From the NCBI RefSeq assembly GCF_000740675.1, contig NZ_JPXI01000023.1, forward strand, positions 62,001-126,000: a stretch of 64,000 nucleotides of DNA. The letters are read 5' to 3'. Positions 45,905 through 54,941 of this stretch are shown here, one piece after another. Source of the stretch: Massilia sp. BSC265 (lineage in GTDB: Bacteria > Pseudomonadota > Gammaproteobacteria > Burkholderiales > Burkholderiaceae_D). The translations under genes and the position numbers were made by a program. Each line of letters starts with the position of its first letter. The stretch's first letter is position 1. The notes under the pieces were generated by a model. It worked only from the letters and a program-made list of their open reading frames with translations. It was not told where the DNA came from and made no database searches.

Positions 45905-46038
45905 TGGCGATCACCGCGCCGGCGTAACCCGCTATTCTCGCGCGTTTTGGCGGTTCCTGCAGTGCTTGGCGGCGGACGGTCCTGGAATGGCCCCAGGTCC
46001 GGCGCCATCGGCCAGGACCCATGCCGCCCAAGAAGCAA

Positions 46039-46060
46039 ACGGGCCCGAAGGGCCCGTTTT
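46039..46060 (-). terminator. Terminator after tRNA-Cys copy 1
   Basis: ACGGGCCC-GAA-GGGCCCGT, an 8-bp perfect stem followed on the minus strand by TTGCTTCTT. It also has a T-run (TTTTT) on the plus strand, so it may act both ways. Confidence 0.7.
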
Positions 46061-46073
46061 TGAAGAAGTCTTG

Positions 46074-46144
46074 AGGCGAGGACAGGAATCGAACCTGTCT
46101 CGACGGCTTTGCAGGCCGCTGCATAACCTCTTTGCTACCTCGCC
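46074..46144 (-). tRNA. tRNA-Cys (GCA), copy 1, lacking encoded CCA
   Basis: A complete cloverleaf can be folded: acceptor GGCGAGG/CCTCGCC, anticodon loop CTGCAAA (GCA) and T-arm GACAGG/CCTGTC around TTCGATT. The bases after discriminator T are CAA, not CCA. It is the last gene of the cluster and lies behind the terminator of copy 2, with no clear promoter of its own. It may be a decaying duplicate. Confidence 0.9.
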
Positions 46145-46263
46145 AGAACCAATCTTATGCCAATGGCGCCATTCGGTTATGCGCTGCCGCAAGGCTGTGC
46201 ACACTTGTCATGACAGGAACTGACACCGTACTGGGTTGGCAGCAAGCCGGGCCGGAAAAGCAG

Positions 46264-46284
46264 ACGGGCCCCATCAGGGCCCGT
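46264..46284 (-). terminator. Terminator after tRNA-Cys copy 2
   Basis: ACGGGCCC-CATCA-GGGCCCGT, an 8-bp stem followed on the minus strand by CTGCTTTT. It is related to the terminator after copy 1, so tRNA and terminator were duplicated together. Confidence 0.75.
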
Positions 46285-46297
46285 GCTTGAAAAGATC

Positions 46298-46371
46298 TGG
46301 AGGCGAGGACGGGAGTCGAACCCGTCTAGACGGCTTTGCAGGCCGCTGCATAACCGCTTTGCTACCTCGCC
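46298..46371 (-). tRNA. tRNA-Cys (GCA), copy 2, with CCA
   Basis: Cloverleaf as in copy 1 with anticodon GCA, T-arm GACGGG/CCCGTC, and CCA encoded at 46300-46298. It differs from copy 1 at only a few positions. It follows the tRNA-Gly genes as in the common pgsA-glyW-cysT order. Confidence 0.95.
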
Positions 46372-46445
46372 AGAGGTAATCTTAGGAGGGCTGACCCGGC
46401 GGGTTATGTGCCGTATCAACCGAGAAGAACTTTCTTCTCTGAATT

Positions 46446-46521
46446 TGGAGCGGGAGAAGAGTCTCGAACTCTCGACCTCAACCTTGGCAAGGTTGCGCTC
46501 TACCAACTGAGCTACTCCCGC
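46446..46521 (-). tRNA. tRNA-Gly (GCC), copy 1
   Basis: 76 bases: acceptor GCGGGAG/CTCCCGC, D-arm AGCTCAGTTGGTAGAGC, anticodon loop with TTGCCAA (GCC), T-loop TTCGAGA, CCA encoded. The four copies here are identical. Confidence 0.97.
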
Positions 46522-46561
46522 TTAGGAGTGAAACACACGCAGACGCGTGCCGTAAAACCTT

Positions 46562-46637
46562 TGGAGCGGGAGAAGAGTCTCGAACTCTCGACCTCAACCT
46601 TGGCAAGGTTGCGCTCTACCAACTGAGCTACTCCCGC
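46562..46637 (-). tRNA. tRNA-Gly (GCC), copy 2
   Basis: Identical in sequence to copy 1, with encoded CCA; 40 bases separate the two. Confidence 0.97.
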
Positions 46638-46684
46638 ATTGGAGTCTTACTTACGCCTGTCGCACCCAGCCGTCCGAAGATAAC

Positions 46685-46760
46685 TGGAGCGGGAGAAGAG
46701 TCTCGAACTCTCGACCTCAACCTTGGCAAGGTTGCGCTCTACCAACTGAGCTACTCCCGC
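46685..46760 (-). tRNA. tRNA-Gly (GCC), copy 3
   Basis: Identical to the other copies, with encoded CCA. The spacer to copy 2 is 47 bases. Confidence 0.97.
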
Positions 46761-46842
46761 GTACAGAACAACGATTATCGCAGAACTTTGACATTTTCTC
46801 AAGTTTTCTCAATCGTACAACTGATCGTGTCACTTGAAAAAC

Positions 46843-46918
46843 TGGAGCGGGAGAAGAGTCTCGAACTCTCGACCTCAACCTTGGCAAGGTTGCGCTCTAC
46901 CAACTGAGCTACTCCCGC
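46843..46918 (-). tRNA. tRNA-Gly (GCC), copy 4 (promoter-proximal)
   Basis: Identical to the other copies. It is the first tRNA after the strong promoter at 46961-46988. The spacer to copy 3 is 82 bases and AT-rich. Confidence 0.97.
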
Positions 46919-46960
46919 TTTGTCTTTCATTCTGCTGCGTTGTTGTCGCAACAGGCAGGC

Positions 46961-46988
46961 ATTATAGAGATTCTATTCCGTACGTCAA
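46961..46988 (-). promoter_or_regulatory. Strong sigma-70 promoter of the tRNA cluster
   Basis: Minus-strand TTGACG (46988-46983), a 16-bp spacer and perfect TATAAT (46966-46961), followed by a GC-rich discriminator (GCCTGCC) typical of stringently controlled stable-RNA promoters. The start would be about 35 bases before tRNA-Gly copy 4. Confidence 0.8.
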
Positions 46989-47018
46989 GGATGACACTGA
47001 ACATTTCTTGCAAGCGAA

Positions 47019-47597
47019 TCAAAGTGTCCCTGCCTTTTCCTTGATAAGCGGCCAGGCACGGCGCAGATAGTAGAACATCGACCAGACCGTCAGCACGCCG
47101 GCGACCCACAGGAAGTACTCGCCCCAGTAGTGGGTGTCGATCCCGAGCAGTACGTCATGGAACAGCAGCATCGGGATGGCCGTCATCTGGGCAGCGGTCT
47201 TGATCTTGCCGAGCGAGCTCACGGCCACCGACTTGGTCGCGCCGATCTGGGCCATCCACTCACGCAGCGCGGAGATGGTGATCTCGCGGCCGATGATGAT
47301 GAAGGCGATGATGGCGTTCACGCGGCCCAGCTGCACCAGCACCAGCAGCGCGCCGGCCACCATCAGCTTGTCGGCGACCGGGTCGAGGAAGGCGCCGAAG
47401 GCCGAGGTCTGGTTCCAGCGCCGCGCCAGGAAACCGTCGAACCAGTCGGTGACGGCGGCGATGATGAAGACCAGGGTCGCGGCCAGGTTGCGGTCGGCCA
47501 GCGGCAACCAATGGGTCGGGAGATAGAAGACGCCTACAACCAGGGGAATCAGCGCTACACGTAACCAAGTCAGGAGAATCGGGATGTTGAAAGGCAT
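47019..47597 (-). CDS. pgsA: CDP-diacylglycerol-glycerol-3-phosphate 3-phosphatidyltransferase
   Basis: 192 residues from the ATG at 47597 (MPFNIPILLTWLRV, the typical start). It has four or more membrane helices and the CDP-alcohol phosphotransferase motif DWFDGFLARRWNQTSAFG-AFLDPVADK with all catalytic aspartates. It makes phosphatidylglycerophosphate, the committed step to phosphatidylglycerol and cardiolipin, at the inner membrane. It lies upstream of the tRNA-Gly/Cys cluster, as in many gamma- and beta-proteobacteria. The open frame extends to 47657, but the family start is 47597. Confidence 0.95.
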   Translation of the reverse strand: MPFNIPILLTWLRVALIPLVVGVFYLPTHWLPLADRNLAATLVFIIAAVTDWFDGFLARRWNQTSAFGAFLDPVADKLMVAGALLVLVQLGRVNAIIAFIIIGREITISALREWMAQIGATKSVAVSSLGKIKTAAQMTAIPMLLFHDVLLGIDTHYWGEYFLWVAGVLTVWSMFYYLRRAWPLIKEKAGTL

Positions 47598-47706
47598 AGG
47601 GAAAGCACTGGTTACGGGATTGAAAAGTTTGGGCGACAGTCTACATGGGTATTGCAATTTGGACTAGGTGACTCGTCTGTATGCGGGCGATCGTGGCGCC
47701 AAAGAA

Positions 47707-47730
47707 AACGGGCTGCCAAGGCAGCCCGTT
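47707..47730 (-). terminator. Rho-independent terminator after the PEP-CTERM gene
   Basis: AACGGGCTGCC/GGCAGCCCGTT stem of 11 bp with a tight loop, followed on the minus strand by TTTCTTT. It lies 20 bases after the PEP-CTERM stop and would separate that gene from pgsA. Confidence 0.85.
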
Positions 47731-47750
47731 CGAGGAAGTGTGTGTAACGC

Positions 47751-48392
47751 TCAGCGCTTGCGACGACGAGCGATGCCCGCGGCGGCCAGACCGAGCCCCG
47801 CGAGGGCGAGGGTGCCGGGTTCCGGTACGTCGTTGCTTCCGCCTTCAGTTGTGTCAACGTTGATCAACGTGATCCGTGCGGTTGCGGTGAGCAGCTCGCG
47901 CTGATCGAAAACGAGGTCGTTCAGCGATATCTGGTAAGACCCTGTGGTGCCGAAGTTGAACGTGAGCGGCGTCCATGTCAGTCGCAAGTCGACGGCGTCA
48001 TCGTTGATTGCGCCGAGAGTCGGCGTGGCTGTCGCAGTGATCGTGCGGTCAACGCCGCCGGGCGCGGCAAAGGTGAAGTTTGCGAAAACTTTGAGAAGGT
48101 CGGTTTCATTTTCATCGATACCGGCGTTCGCCTCGATCAGTTCGGCGGTACCGAACACGAACTCATAGTATTGTCCAGCCGTGTTCAACTCGAAATTCTT
48201 CGTAGTAAAGCCGTTATTCAAGAATTGCATGCCAAGATAGCCATCGTTATTGGCGTTTGAATTCGCGTACCCACCTTCGTGCGAGAAGCTGACTGAGGTG
48301 ATGGAGAATGGCGTTGCCATGGCGGCAGTTGAAACCATGGCTGCTGCGGCGAGCACGGTAGTCGTGACACATTTGCGAAGTGAAATTTTCAT
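47751..48392 (-). CDS. PEP-CTERM sorting-domain protein
   Basis: 213 residues. It has an N-terminal signal peptide (about 1-26, MVSTAAMA) and a secreted beta-rich middle. The C-terminal sorting tag is VPEPGTLALAGLGLAAAGIA followed by RRRKR. PEP-CTERM proteins are cut by an exosortase in the inner membrane and usually go to the surface or the extracellular matrix of exopolysaccharide producers. No exosortase gene is in the window. It is lower in GC than its neighbours and is inserted between uvrC and pgsA, with its own terminator. Its specific role is unknown. Confidence 0.9.
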   Translation of the reverse strand: MKISLRKCVTTTVLAAAAMVSTAAMATPFSITSVSFSHEGGYANSNANNDGYLGMQFLNNGFTTKNFELNTAGQYYEFVFGTAELIEANAGIDENETDLLKVFANFTFAAPGGVDRTITATATPTLGAINDDAVDLRLTWTPLTFNFGTTGSYQISLNDLVFDQRELLTATARITLINVDTTEGGSNDVPEPGTLALAGLGLAAAGIARRRKR

Positions 48393-48576
48393 ACAGGACC
48401 CCTAGCTGGTTATGGTGGATGGTGCGTCTCACCTAATGCATAAAACGTGCCAAGAGCCAGGATTCCTGTCAATACAAAGACTTACAAAGCTTCAACTATC
48501 CGATCTGGAGTTGTAATGTAAAGTTTACCGACAGTTACGTGAAGCGCATGCCGCATTCTCACACGCCAACACTGTG

Positions 48577-50664
48577 TCAATGCAGCTGCCGATAAATCTC
48601 TTCAGCGAGGGTACTCGAGATACCCTCTACCGACATCAGGTCTTCGATACTGGCGTCGATCACCCCGCGCAGCCCGCCGAAGCGCGCCAGCAGGCGCTGG
48701 CGGCGCTTGGCGCCGATGCCTTCGATCTCTTCGAGGCGCGAGGCCTGGCGGGCCTTGGCGCGCTTGGCGCGCATGCCGGTAATCGCGAATCGGTGTGCCT
48801 CGTCGCGGATCATGGCCACCAGCATCAGTGCCGCCGATTCCTTGCCCAGCTCCTGGGGGGCGCGGCCGTCGGCGAAGATCAGGGTCTCCAGGCCGACGCG
48901 GCGCCCCTCGCCCTTGGCCACGCCGACGATCATCGCAATGTCCAGGCCCAGTTCCTCGAATACCTGGCGCGCCATCTCGACCTGGCCCTTGCCGCCGTCG
49001 ACCAGCACGATGTCCGGCATGATGCCGTCGCCGTTGGCCACCTTTTCGTAACGGCGCTGCAGGACCTGGCGCATCGCGGCGTAGTCGTCGCCGGGCGTGA
49101 TGCCGTTGATGTTGAAGCGGCGGTACTCGCCGTTCTGCATCGCGTGGTGGTGGAACACGACGCAGGAAGCCTGGGTCGCCTCGCCGGCCGTATGGCTGAT
49201 GTCGAAGCATTCGATGCGCAGCTCGTCGAGCGTCTCGGCATCCAGCCCGAGCACGTCGGCCAGCGCGCGCGTGCGCGCCTGCTGCGAACCCTGCTCGGAC
49301 AGCAGGCGCGCCAGCGAAATCTCGGCGTTCTTGCAGGCCAGCTCCAGCCACTGGCGGCGCTGTCCCTGCGGCTGGTAGATCAGGTTGATGCGGTGGCCGC
49401 ACTGCTCGCTCAAGGCCATCATCAGTTCCGGCTGGTCGAACTCGATGTTCAGGATCAGGGTGCCCGGGATGAACTGGCCCGCATAGTGCTGGGCCAGGAA
49501 GGCGCACAGCACCTCGACCTCGATCGGGCACTCACCCAGCGATTCGCCGACGTGGGTCGGGAAGTAGGCGCGGTCGCCCAGGTGGCGCCCGCCGCGCACC
49601 ATCGCCAGGTTGACGCAGGCCCGGCCGCCCTGCACCACCACGGCGATTACGTCGACGTCGGCGTCGCCGGTGGTCTCCATGCTCTGCGCGTGCAGCACTT
49701 TCGACAGGGCCTGGATCTGGTTGCGCACGCTGGCGGCCTGCTCGAACTTGAGCTCCATCGCATAGGCCTGCATCTTCTGCTCGAGGTCTTCCAGCACCTC
49801 GCTCTGGCGCCCGCGCAGGAAGCGCGCAGCATTGTCGACGTCGCGCTTGTAGTCGTCCGGCGTGATCAGGTCGACGCAGGGCGCGCTGCAGCGGCCGATC
49901 TGGTGCAGCAGGCAGGGACGCGTGCGGTTGCTGTACACGCTGTCCTCGCAGGTACGCAGCAGGAAGACCCGCTGCAGCAACTGGATCGATTCCTTGGCCG
50001 CCCAGGCGGAAGGAAAAGGACCGAAGTACTGGTTCTTCTTGTCGAGCGCGCCGCGGTAGTAGCCCAGGCGCGGCGCCTCGCCGCTGGAAATCTTGATGTA
50101 GGGGTAGCTTTTATCGTCGCGGAACAGGATGTTGTAGCGCGGCTTGAGCGACTTGATCAGGTTGTTTTCCAGGATCAGCGCTTCGGCCTCGCTGTTGGTC
50201 ACGGTCGTTTCCAGCCTGGCGATCTGCGAGACCATCATCGCGATGCGCGGGCTCGACAGGGTCTTCTGGAAGTAGCTCGACACGCGGTTCTTGAGGTTGC
50301 GCGCCTTGCCGACGTAGAGCACGTTGCCGTTGGCGTCGAAGTAGCGGTACACGCCCGGCAGCCCGGGCAGCTTGGCGACCGTGGCCTGCACCTGCTCGCG
50401 CGCCTCGCCGTCCGGCTTGACCGGCTCGCGCGCATCGCCCTGCAGGGTGGCTTTCAGTTCTTCCTTCATGGCCTGCCAGCCGTCCGGGCGAGGACGCGGC
50501 GCCGGCGCCTCGGCCTTTGCCTTCGGTTTGGCCATGCGGGTGCGCGCGGGCTTTTCGGCGACGGGGGCTGGCGCCGGCATGGCCGCGCCCGCTGCCGCCA
50601 CGTAGGCGGCAGGCGCTTCCGCCACTTCGGGGGTTTGCTTGTCTTCGGGTTTTGCTTCGGACAT
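48577..50664 (-). CDS. uvrC: UvrABC excinuclease subunit C
   Basis: 695 residues from the ATG at 50664. After an Ala/Pro-rich extension of about 98 residues come the GIY-YIG nuclease ([20 protein letters not shown]), a UVR motif ([18 protein letters not shown]), the UvrC RNase H-like domain ([13 protein letters not shown]) and the terminal helix-hairpin-helix ([18 protein letters not shown]). It makes both incisions in nucleotide-excision repair with UvrA and UvrB. Usual length is about 600-620, so the N-terminal extension is extra. The start overlaps the acpS stop (TGATG). Confidence 0.96.
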   Translation of the reverse strand: MSEAKPEDKQTPEVAEAPAAYVAAAGAAMPAPAPVAEKPARTRMAKPKAKAEAPAPRPRPDGWQAMKEELKATLQGDAREPVKPDGEAREQVQATVAKLPGLPGVYRYFDANGNVLYVGKARNLKNRVSSYFQKTLSSPRIAMMVSQIARLETTVTNSEAEALILENNLIKSLKPRYNILFRDDKSYPYIKISSGEAPRLGYYRGALDKKNQYFGPFPSAWAAKESIQLLQRVFLLRTCEDSVYSNRTRPCLLHQIGRCSAPCVDLITPDDYKRDVDNAARFLRGRQSEVLEDLEQKMQAYAMELKFEQAASVRNQIQALSKVLHAQSMETTGDADVDVIAVVVQGGRACVNLAMVRGGRHLGDRAYFPTHVGESLGECPIEVEVLCAFLAQHYAGQFIPGTLILNIEFDQPELMMALSEQCGHRINLIYQPQGQRRQWLELACKNAEISLARLLSEQGSQQARTRALADVLGLDAETLDELRIECFDISHTAGEATQASCVVFHHHAMQNGEYRRFNINGITPGDDYAAMRQVLQRRYEKVANGDGIMPDIVLVDGGKGQVEMARQVFEELGLDIAMIVGVAKGEGRRVGLETLIFADGRAPQELGKESAALMLVAMIRDEAHRFAITGMRAKRAKARQASRLEEIEGIGAKRRQRLLARFGGLRGVIDASIEDLMSVEGISSTLAEEIYRQLH

Positions 50665-51077
50665 CACTCTGCCATGGTGTCGCCCGGCGCCTGGGTGACG
50701 ATCACGAAGGCGACCCCGTAGTCGGCCTCGTCGCTGATCGTCACCTGGGCGCTGAGCCGGTGTTCTTGCATGAATTGTTGGAGGGCGCCGCTGCACACGA
50801 TGGTCGGCTTGCCGCTCGGGGCGTTCAGCAGCTGCATCGAGCGCCAGGTCATGGGCATGCGCATGCCCAGCCCGATCGCCTTCGAGAACGCTTCCTTGGC
50901 CGAAAACCGGGTGGCCAGGAAGCGCAGCCCGCGCACCGCACTCCTGGCGCTGCGCGCATGGTATTTTTCCAGCTCCTGGGGACCGAGGATCTTCTCGGCA
51001 AAGCGCGGGCCGCTGCGTGCGAGCGCGGCCTCGACACGGGAAATCTGGACAATGTCGGTACCGATGCCGTAGATCAT
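50664..51077 (-). CDS. acpS: Holo-[acyl-carrier-protein] synthase
   Basis: 137 residues starting [16 protein letters not shown], the family signature, with [17 protein letters not shown] carrying the Mg2+/CoA-binding residues. It transfers phosphopantetheine from CoA to AcpP, whose gene is at 63108. It sits in the usual order pdxJ-acpS, with 24 bases between, and overlaps uvrC by one base. Confidence 0.96.
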   Translation of the reverse strand: MIYGIGTDIVQISRVEAALARSGPRFAEKILGPQELEKYHARSARSAVRGLRFLATRFSAKEAFSKAIGLGMRMPMTWRSMQLLNAPSGKPTIVCSGALQQFMQEHRLSAQVTISDEADYGVAFVIVTQAPGDTMAE

Positions 51078-51101
51078 GCCTGCTCCCCGCGTTTCAAGTG
51101 T

Positions 51102-51881
51102 CTAGTTCCGGTACGACGTGCCCAGGGAGGTCCCAAGTCGGGCCGCCACCATGATGGCCTTCATCTCGCGCACCGCGTTCTCCCAGCCCGCGAAGAGCGC
51201 GTGGGCGACGATCGCATGGCCGATGTTCAGCTCGTGGATGTCGGCGATCGCCGCGATCGGCTGAACATTGGTGTAGTGCAGGCCGTGGCCCGCATTCACG
51301 CGCAGGCCGCGCGTCGCGCCCGCATGCACGCCGGCCTGGATGCGCTCGATCTCGCGCAGGGCTTCGTCGCCCTCGGCCTCGGCATAGCGGCCAGTATGCA
51401 GTTCGATCACGGTGGCGCCCACGGCGGCTGCCGCTTCGATCTGGCGCTCGTCCGCGTCGATGAACAGCGACACGCGGATGCCCTCTTCCTTCAGTTGCTT
51501 CACTGCCGCTTCCACTTCATTATAGTAGCGGATCACGTCGAGGCCGCCCTCGGTGGTGACTTCCTCGCGCCGCTCCGGCACCAGGCATACGTCCTGCGGC
51601 TTGACCTGGCAGGCGAAGTCGATCATCTCGCGCGTGACGGCCGCTTCCAGGTTCATGCGGGTCGCGAGCTGCGGGCGCAGCGCGATCACGTCCGCATCCT
51701 TGATGTGGCGGCGGTCTTCGCGCAGGTGCAGCGTGATCAGGTCGGCGCCGGCCTGCTCGGCCAGCAGGGCCGCGCGGATCGGGTCCGGATACGTGGTGCC
51801 GCGGGCATTGCGCACGGTGGCAACGTGGTCGATGTTGACGCCCAGGTCGATGACGGAGCCAAGGGGTTGCAGGAAGCTCAT
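51102..51881 (-). CDS. pdxJ: Pyridoxine 5'-phosphate synthase
   Basis: 259 residues of a TIM-barrel enzyme: [22 protein letters not shown] at the start, [25 protein letters not shown] and [15 protein letters not shown] carry the active-site residues (given here in parts). It condenses 1-deoxyxylulose-5-phosphate with 3-amino-1-hydroxyacetone phosphate to pyridoxine phosphate, in vitamin B6 synthesis. It lies between recO and acpS, as in many proteobacteria. Confidence 0.96.
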   Translation of the reverse strand: MSFLQPLGSVIDLGVNIDHVATVRNARGTTYPDPIRAALLAEQAGADLITLHLREDRRHIKDADVIALRPQLATRMNLEAAVTREMIDFACQVKPQDVCLVPERREEVTTEGGLDVIRYYNEVEAAVKQLKEEGIRVSLFIDADERQIEAAAAVGATVIELHTGRYAEAEGDEALREIERIQAGVHAGATRGLRVNAGHGLHYTNVQPIAAIADIHELNIGHAIVAHALFAGWENAVREMKAIMVAARLGTSLGTSYRN

Positions 51882-51896
51882 GTGTGTACTCGTTTC

Positions 51897-52697
51897 TTAT
51901 AACTGCATCAGGTCGATCAAAATCTGGCGCGTATTCAGCGGCGCGCCGCCCAGGTGGTGCGCCAGCAGGAAGCGCATCAGCTGCTTGCTCTGCGCCTGCG
52001 TGACCGGGTCGCCGTAGTCCTCGCGCTCCATGTCGAGCAGGGTCTTGCCGCTCACCACCGGCCAGCCGTCGGCGGGCACGGCTTCGCGCGCACCCTTTTC
52101 CGGGTCGACCACGTAGTCGCGCGCCGGGTCCACCGGGCCGCGTGTCGTGGTCGAGCGCCCGAGGTCTGCCGCGACCCCTGTTTCCTTAAGTAAGGCCCGT
52201 TCGAACTTTCGCAAGACGATGGGCGGCGGCTCGCCGTGGGCGAGCTGGTTGAGGGTGGAGACGTAGTGGTCGAAGAGAAGCGGATGCTTGTCGTCGCGCG
52301 CCAGCAGTTTCACCAGCAGCTCGTTGAGGTAGAAACCGCACAGCAGCGCGGTCTTCTCCAGCGGCAGCATGCCGCCGACCCATTCGGCATCGATCAGGGT
52401 GCGCAGTTCGGATCTTCCGCTGAAGGACACCGACAGCGGCTGGAAGGTCTGCAGCACGCCGCGCAGCTTCGACAGCGGCCGCTTGGCGCCCTTCGCGACC
52501 ACGCCCACGCGGCCGAAGTCGCGCGTGAACATGTCCACGATCAGGCTGGTTTCCTTGTAGGGATAGCTGTGCAGGACGAAGCCGGGCTGGCCGGTGACGC
52601 GGGTGTCGCGTACGGGCGGCCGGCTGCGCTTGGCCGCTACCGGAACGGCCGGTTCCGGTGTTTCGATGAGGTCGTCTGTATTTTCTTGGTCGGGCAT
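51897..52697 (-). CDS. recO: DNA repair protein RecO
   Basis: 266 residues. An N-terminal tail (about 1-35) precedes the OB fold ([35 protein letters not shown]) and the helical C-terminal domain ([27 protein letters not shown]). RecO anneals single strands and helps RecA load at gaps. It is 15 bases upstream of pdxJ and 24 after era. The C-terminal zinc-binding cysteines seen in some RecO proteins are absent. Confidence 0.94.
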   Translation of the reverse strand: MPDQENTDDLIETPEPAVPVAAKRSRPPVRDTRVTGQPGFVLHSYPYKETSLIVDMFTRDFGRVGVVAKGAKRPLSKLRGVLQTFQPLSVSFSGRSELRTLIDAEWVGGMLPLEKTALLCGFYLNELLVKLLARDDKHPLLFDHYVSTLNQLAHGEPPPIVLRKFERALLKETGVAADLGRSTTTRGPVDPARDYVVDPEKGAREAVPADGWPVVSGKTLLDMEREDYGDPVTQAQSKQLMRFLLAHHLGGAPLNTRQILIDLMQL

Positions 52698-52721
52698 GCG
52701 TGGGGGACGGCCTCCGAAGGT

Positions 52722-53657
52722 TTATTCGTAACCGTAGGCGCGCAGGCCGGCTTCGTTGTCGGCCCAGCCGGATTTCACCTTGACCCAGATCTCCAGGTAC
52801 ACGGGGCCGCCGAACAGCTTTTCCATGTCCAGGCGCGACTGCGTCGAGATCTCTTTCAAGCGTGCCCCCTTGTTGCCGATGATCATGGACTTGTGCGTGT
52901 CGCGTTCGACCAGGATGGCGCAGAAGATGCGGCGCAGCTTGCCTTCCTGCTGGAACTGCTCGACCAGCACGGTGCTGGTGTAAGGCAGTTCGTCGCCCAG
53001 CAGCCGGAACACCTTTTCGCGCACGATTTCGGCGGCCAGGAACTTCTCGCTGCGGTCGGTGATGTCGTCCGGGCCGAAAATCGGCGGGTTCTGCGGCAGG
53101 TGGCGCTTGATCTCTTCTTCCAGGGCATCCACCTGGAAGCGCATCTTGGCCGAGACCGGCACGATGGCGGTGAAGTCGCGCAGCGCGGCGACCTTCTGGG
53201 CGAAGGGCATCAGGACCGCCTTGTCCTTCATGCGGTCGGATTTATTGATGACCAGCACCACCGGGACGTTCTTCGGCAACAGGTCGAGCACCTGCTGGTC
53301 GGCCGGGCCGAAGGTGCCGGCTTCGACCAGGAACAGGATCACGTCCGAGGACGTCAGCGTGTTCGAGACGGTCTTGTTCAGCGTCTTGTTGAGCGCGTTC
53401 GCATGGCGGGTCTGGAAGCCCGGGGTGTCGACGTAGATGAACTGGGCGTCGTCGCGGGTCTGGATGCCGGTGATGCGGTGACGCGTCGTCTGTGCCTTGC
53501 GCGAGGTGATCGACACCTTGGCGCCGATCAGGACGTTCATCAGGGTCGACTTGCCGACGTTCGGGCGGCCGACGATGGCGATGTAGCCGCAGCGGGAGTT
53601 TTCTGGGGTGCCGGTGTCGCCGGTATCGATGCTGTCGTTGTTCATGGTGGTGCTCAT
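52722..53657 (-). CDS. era: GTPase Era
   Basis: 311 residues. The G motifs are [12 protein letters not shown] (G1), DTPGFQ (G3) and NKSDRM (G4), with a C-terminal KH domain ([12 protein letters not shown]). Era binds 16S rRNA and helps 30S assembly. It overlaps the rnc stop by four bases (ATGA), as in the conserved rnc-era operon. An ATG a few codons downstream is an alternative start. Confidence 0.97.
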   Translation of the reverse strand: MSTTMNNDSIDTGDTGTPENSRCGYIAIVGRPNVGKSTLMNVLIGAKVSITSRKAQTTRHRITGIQTRDDAQFIYVDTPGFQTRHANALNKTLNKTVSNTLTSSDVILFLVEAGTFGPADQQVLDLLPKNVPVVLVINKSDRMKDKAVLMPFAQKVAALRDFTAIVPVSAKMRFQVDALEEEIKRHLPQNPPIFGPDDITDRSEKFLAAEIVREKVFRLLGDELPYTSTVLVEQFQQEGKLRRIFCAILVERDTHKSMIIGNKGARLKEISTQSRLDMEKLFGGPVYLEIWVKVKSGWADNEAGLRAYGYE

Positions 53658-54448
53658 GCGGATTTGCTACCTGTTGGTTCTGCTTGCGAAGCCCCTTCGG
53701 ACTGGACCGTGCCGATGCCCGCCAGCTTCAGCTGGGCGGCGCGCGGCTTGGACTTGCGGGCTGCCGGCGCCTTGGCCAGCACCCCCTGGGCCGCTTCCAG
53801 CGCCAGGCGGGCAGCAGCCTGTTCGCCGGCGCGGCGGCTGCCGCCACGTCCGAAGACCTGCACGTTCAGCTTCGGCACCAGGCACTCGACCTCGAATTCC
53901 TGGCTGTGGGCGGCGCCGTGCGTGGCCACCACGTTATAGGTCGGCAGCGAGATTTTCTTGCTCTGCAGGAATTCCTGCAGCAGGGTCTTGGCGTCCTTGC
54001 CCAGTGTACGCGGATCGACCGTATCGAGCAGCGGGATATAGAAGGCGCGAATCACGTCGCGCGCGGCATCGAAACCGGTGTCGAGGAAGATCGCTCCAAG
54101 CAAGGCCTCGAGGGTGTCGGCCAAGATCGAAGGGCGGCGGAAACCGCCCGACTTCAACTCGCCCTCCCCCAGGCGCAGGAACTGCGACAGCTCGAGCTTC
54201 TGGGCGATCTCGAACAGCGATTGCTGCTTGACCAGATTGGCACGCAGGCGCGACAGGTCGCCTTCGTCGAGGCCGGTGAAACGCTCGTACAGGATCGAGG
54301 CCACGACGCAGTTCAGGATCGAGTCGCCCAGGAATTCCAGGCGTTCGTTATGCAGCGCGCTATGGCTACGGTGGGTCAGGGCTTGCTGGAGCAGGCCGGT
54401 GTCCCGGAACGTGTAACCCAAGCGTGTTTGCAATAACTGTAGATTCAT
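53654..54448 (-). CDS. rnc: Ribonuclease III
   Basis: 264 residues from the ATG at 54448 ([14 protein letters not shown]). The RNase III signature is [14 protein letters not shown], with the second metal-binding region [13 protein letters not shown], then a double-stranded RNA-binding domain (about 155-225). A C-terminal Lys/Ala-rich tail of about 35 residues is extra. It processes rRNA precursors and structured RNAs. The frame extends to 54562 but without family sequence. Confidence 0.96.
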   Translation of the reverse strand: MNLQLLQTRLGYTFRDTGLLQQALTHRSHSALHNERLEFLGDSILNCVVASILYERFTGLDEGDLSRLRANLVKQQSLFEIAQKLELSQFLRLGEGELKSGGFRRPSILADTLEALLGAIFLDTGFDAARDVIRAFYIPLLDTVDPRTLGKDAKTLLQEFLQSKKISLPTYNVVATHGAAHSQEFEVECLVPKLNVQVFGRGGSRRAGEQAAARLALEAAQGVLAKAPAARKSKPRAAQLKLAGIGTVQSEGASQAEPTGSKSA

Positions 54449-54500
54449 TGTGCTGTCGTCGTTTCGCCGGCCTGGAGCCAGTACCGGCGTCTGTTGCCTG

Positions 54501-54926
54501 TTACTGGGACGCGGTCGCGTCCGCTTCTGCGGAAGCCGTGGCTTCCTTTGCCGCGTTGACACCGCTCGGGTCGGTGGTGCCCGCGTAGTCGATCACGAGG
54601 CTGACATTGCCGACCAGCGGCACCCGCTTCTCGTAGGCGAAGCTGACCTGGGTCTCGCCGTCCTCGCGGGTGATGGTCAGGTCGCGTCCCTTGATGGCGG
54701 TGACGTTGTTCATGCCGGCGTTCTTATCGAAGGCTACCTGTATTTCGCGGGGCGTGCCGCCAGCTTCCTTGGCGCGTTGCATCGCGTCCTTGGCGGCGCT
54801 GTACTCGAAATAGGTCGGCAGCAGCTTGAGCGCAAGGACCGCGACCACGCCCAGTGCGGCCAGCACGAGGATCAAGCCGGTCAGTGAAATGCCGCGCTGC
54901 CTGGATTGGAAAGCTTGTTGACGCAT
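54501..54926 (-). CDS. DUF4845 inner-membrane protein
   Basis: 141 residues. A short basic N-terminus with [20 protein letters not shown] resembles a prepilin-like membrane anchor (helix at about 13-33). A small soluble domain follows, with [19 protein letters not shown]. The position between lepB and rnc is typical of DUF4845 proteins in beta-proteobacteria. Function unknown. Confidence 0.9.
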   Translation of the reverse strand: MRQQAFQSRQRGISLTGLILVLAALGVVAVLALKLLPTYFEYSAAKDAMQRAKEAGGTPREIQVAFDKNAGMNNVTAIKGRDLTITREDGETQVSFAYEKRVPLVGNVSLVIDYAGTTDPSGVNAAKEATASAEADATASQ

Positions 54927-54941
54927 CGTGGATCTCCCGGA

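Noticed and set aside
46446..46918. Regularly spaced identical units suggesting a CRISPR or tandem repeat
   Set aside because: The units are four tRNA-Gly genes; no CRISPR-like array occurs in the window.
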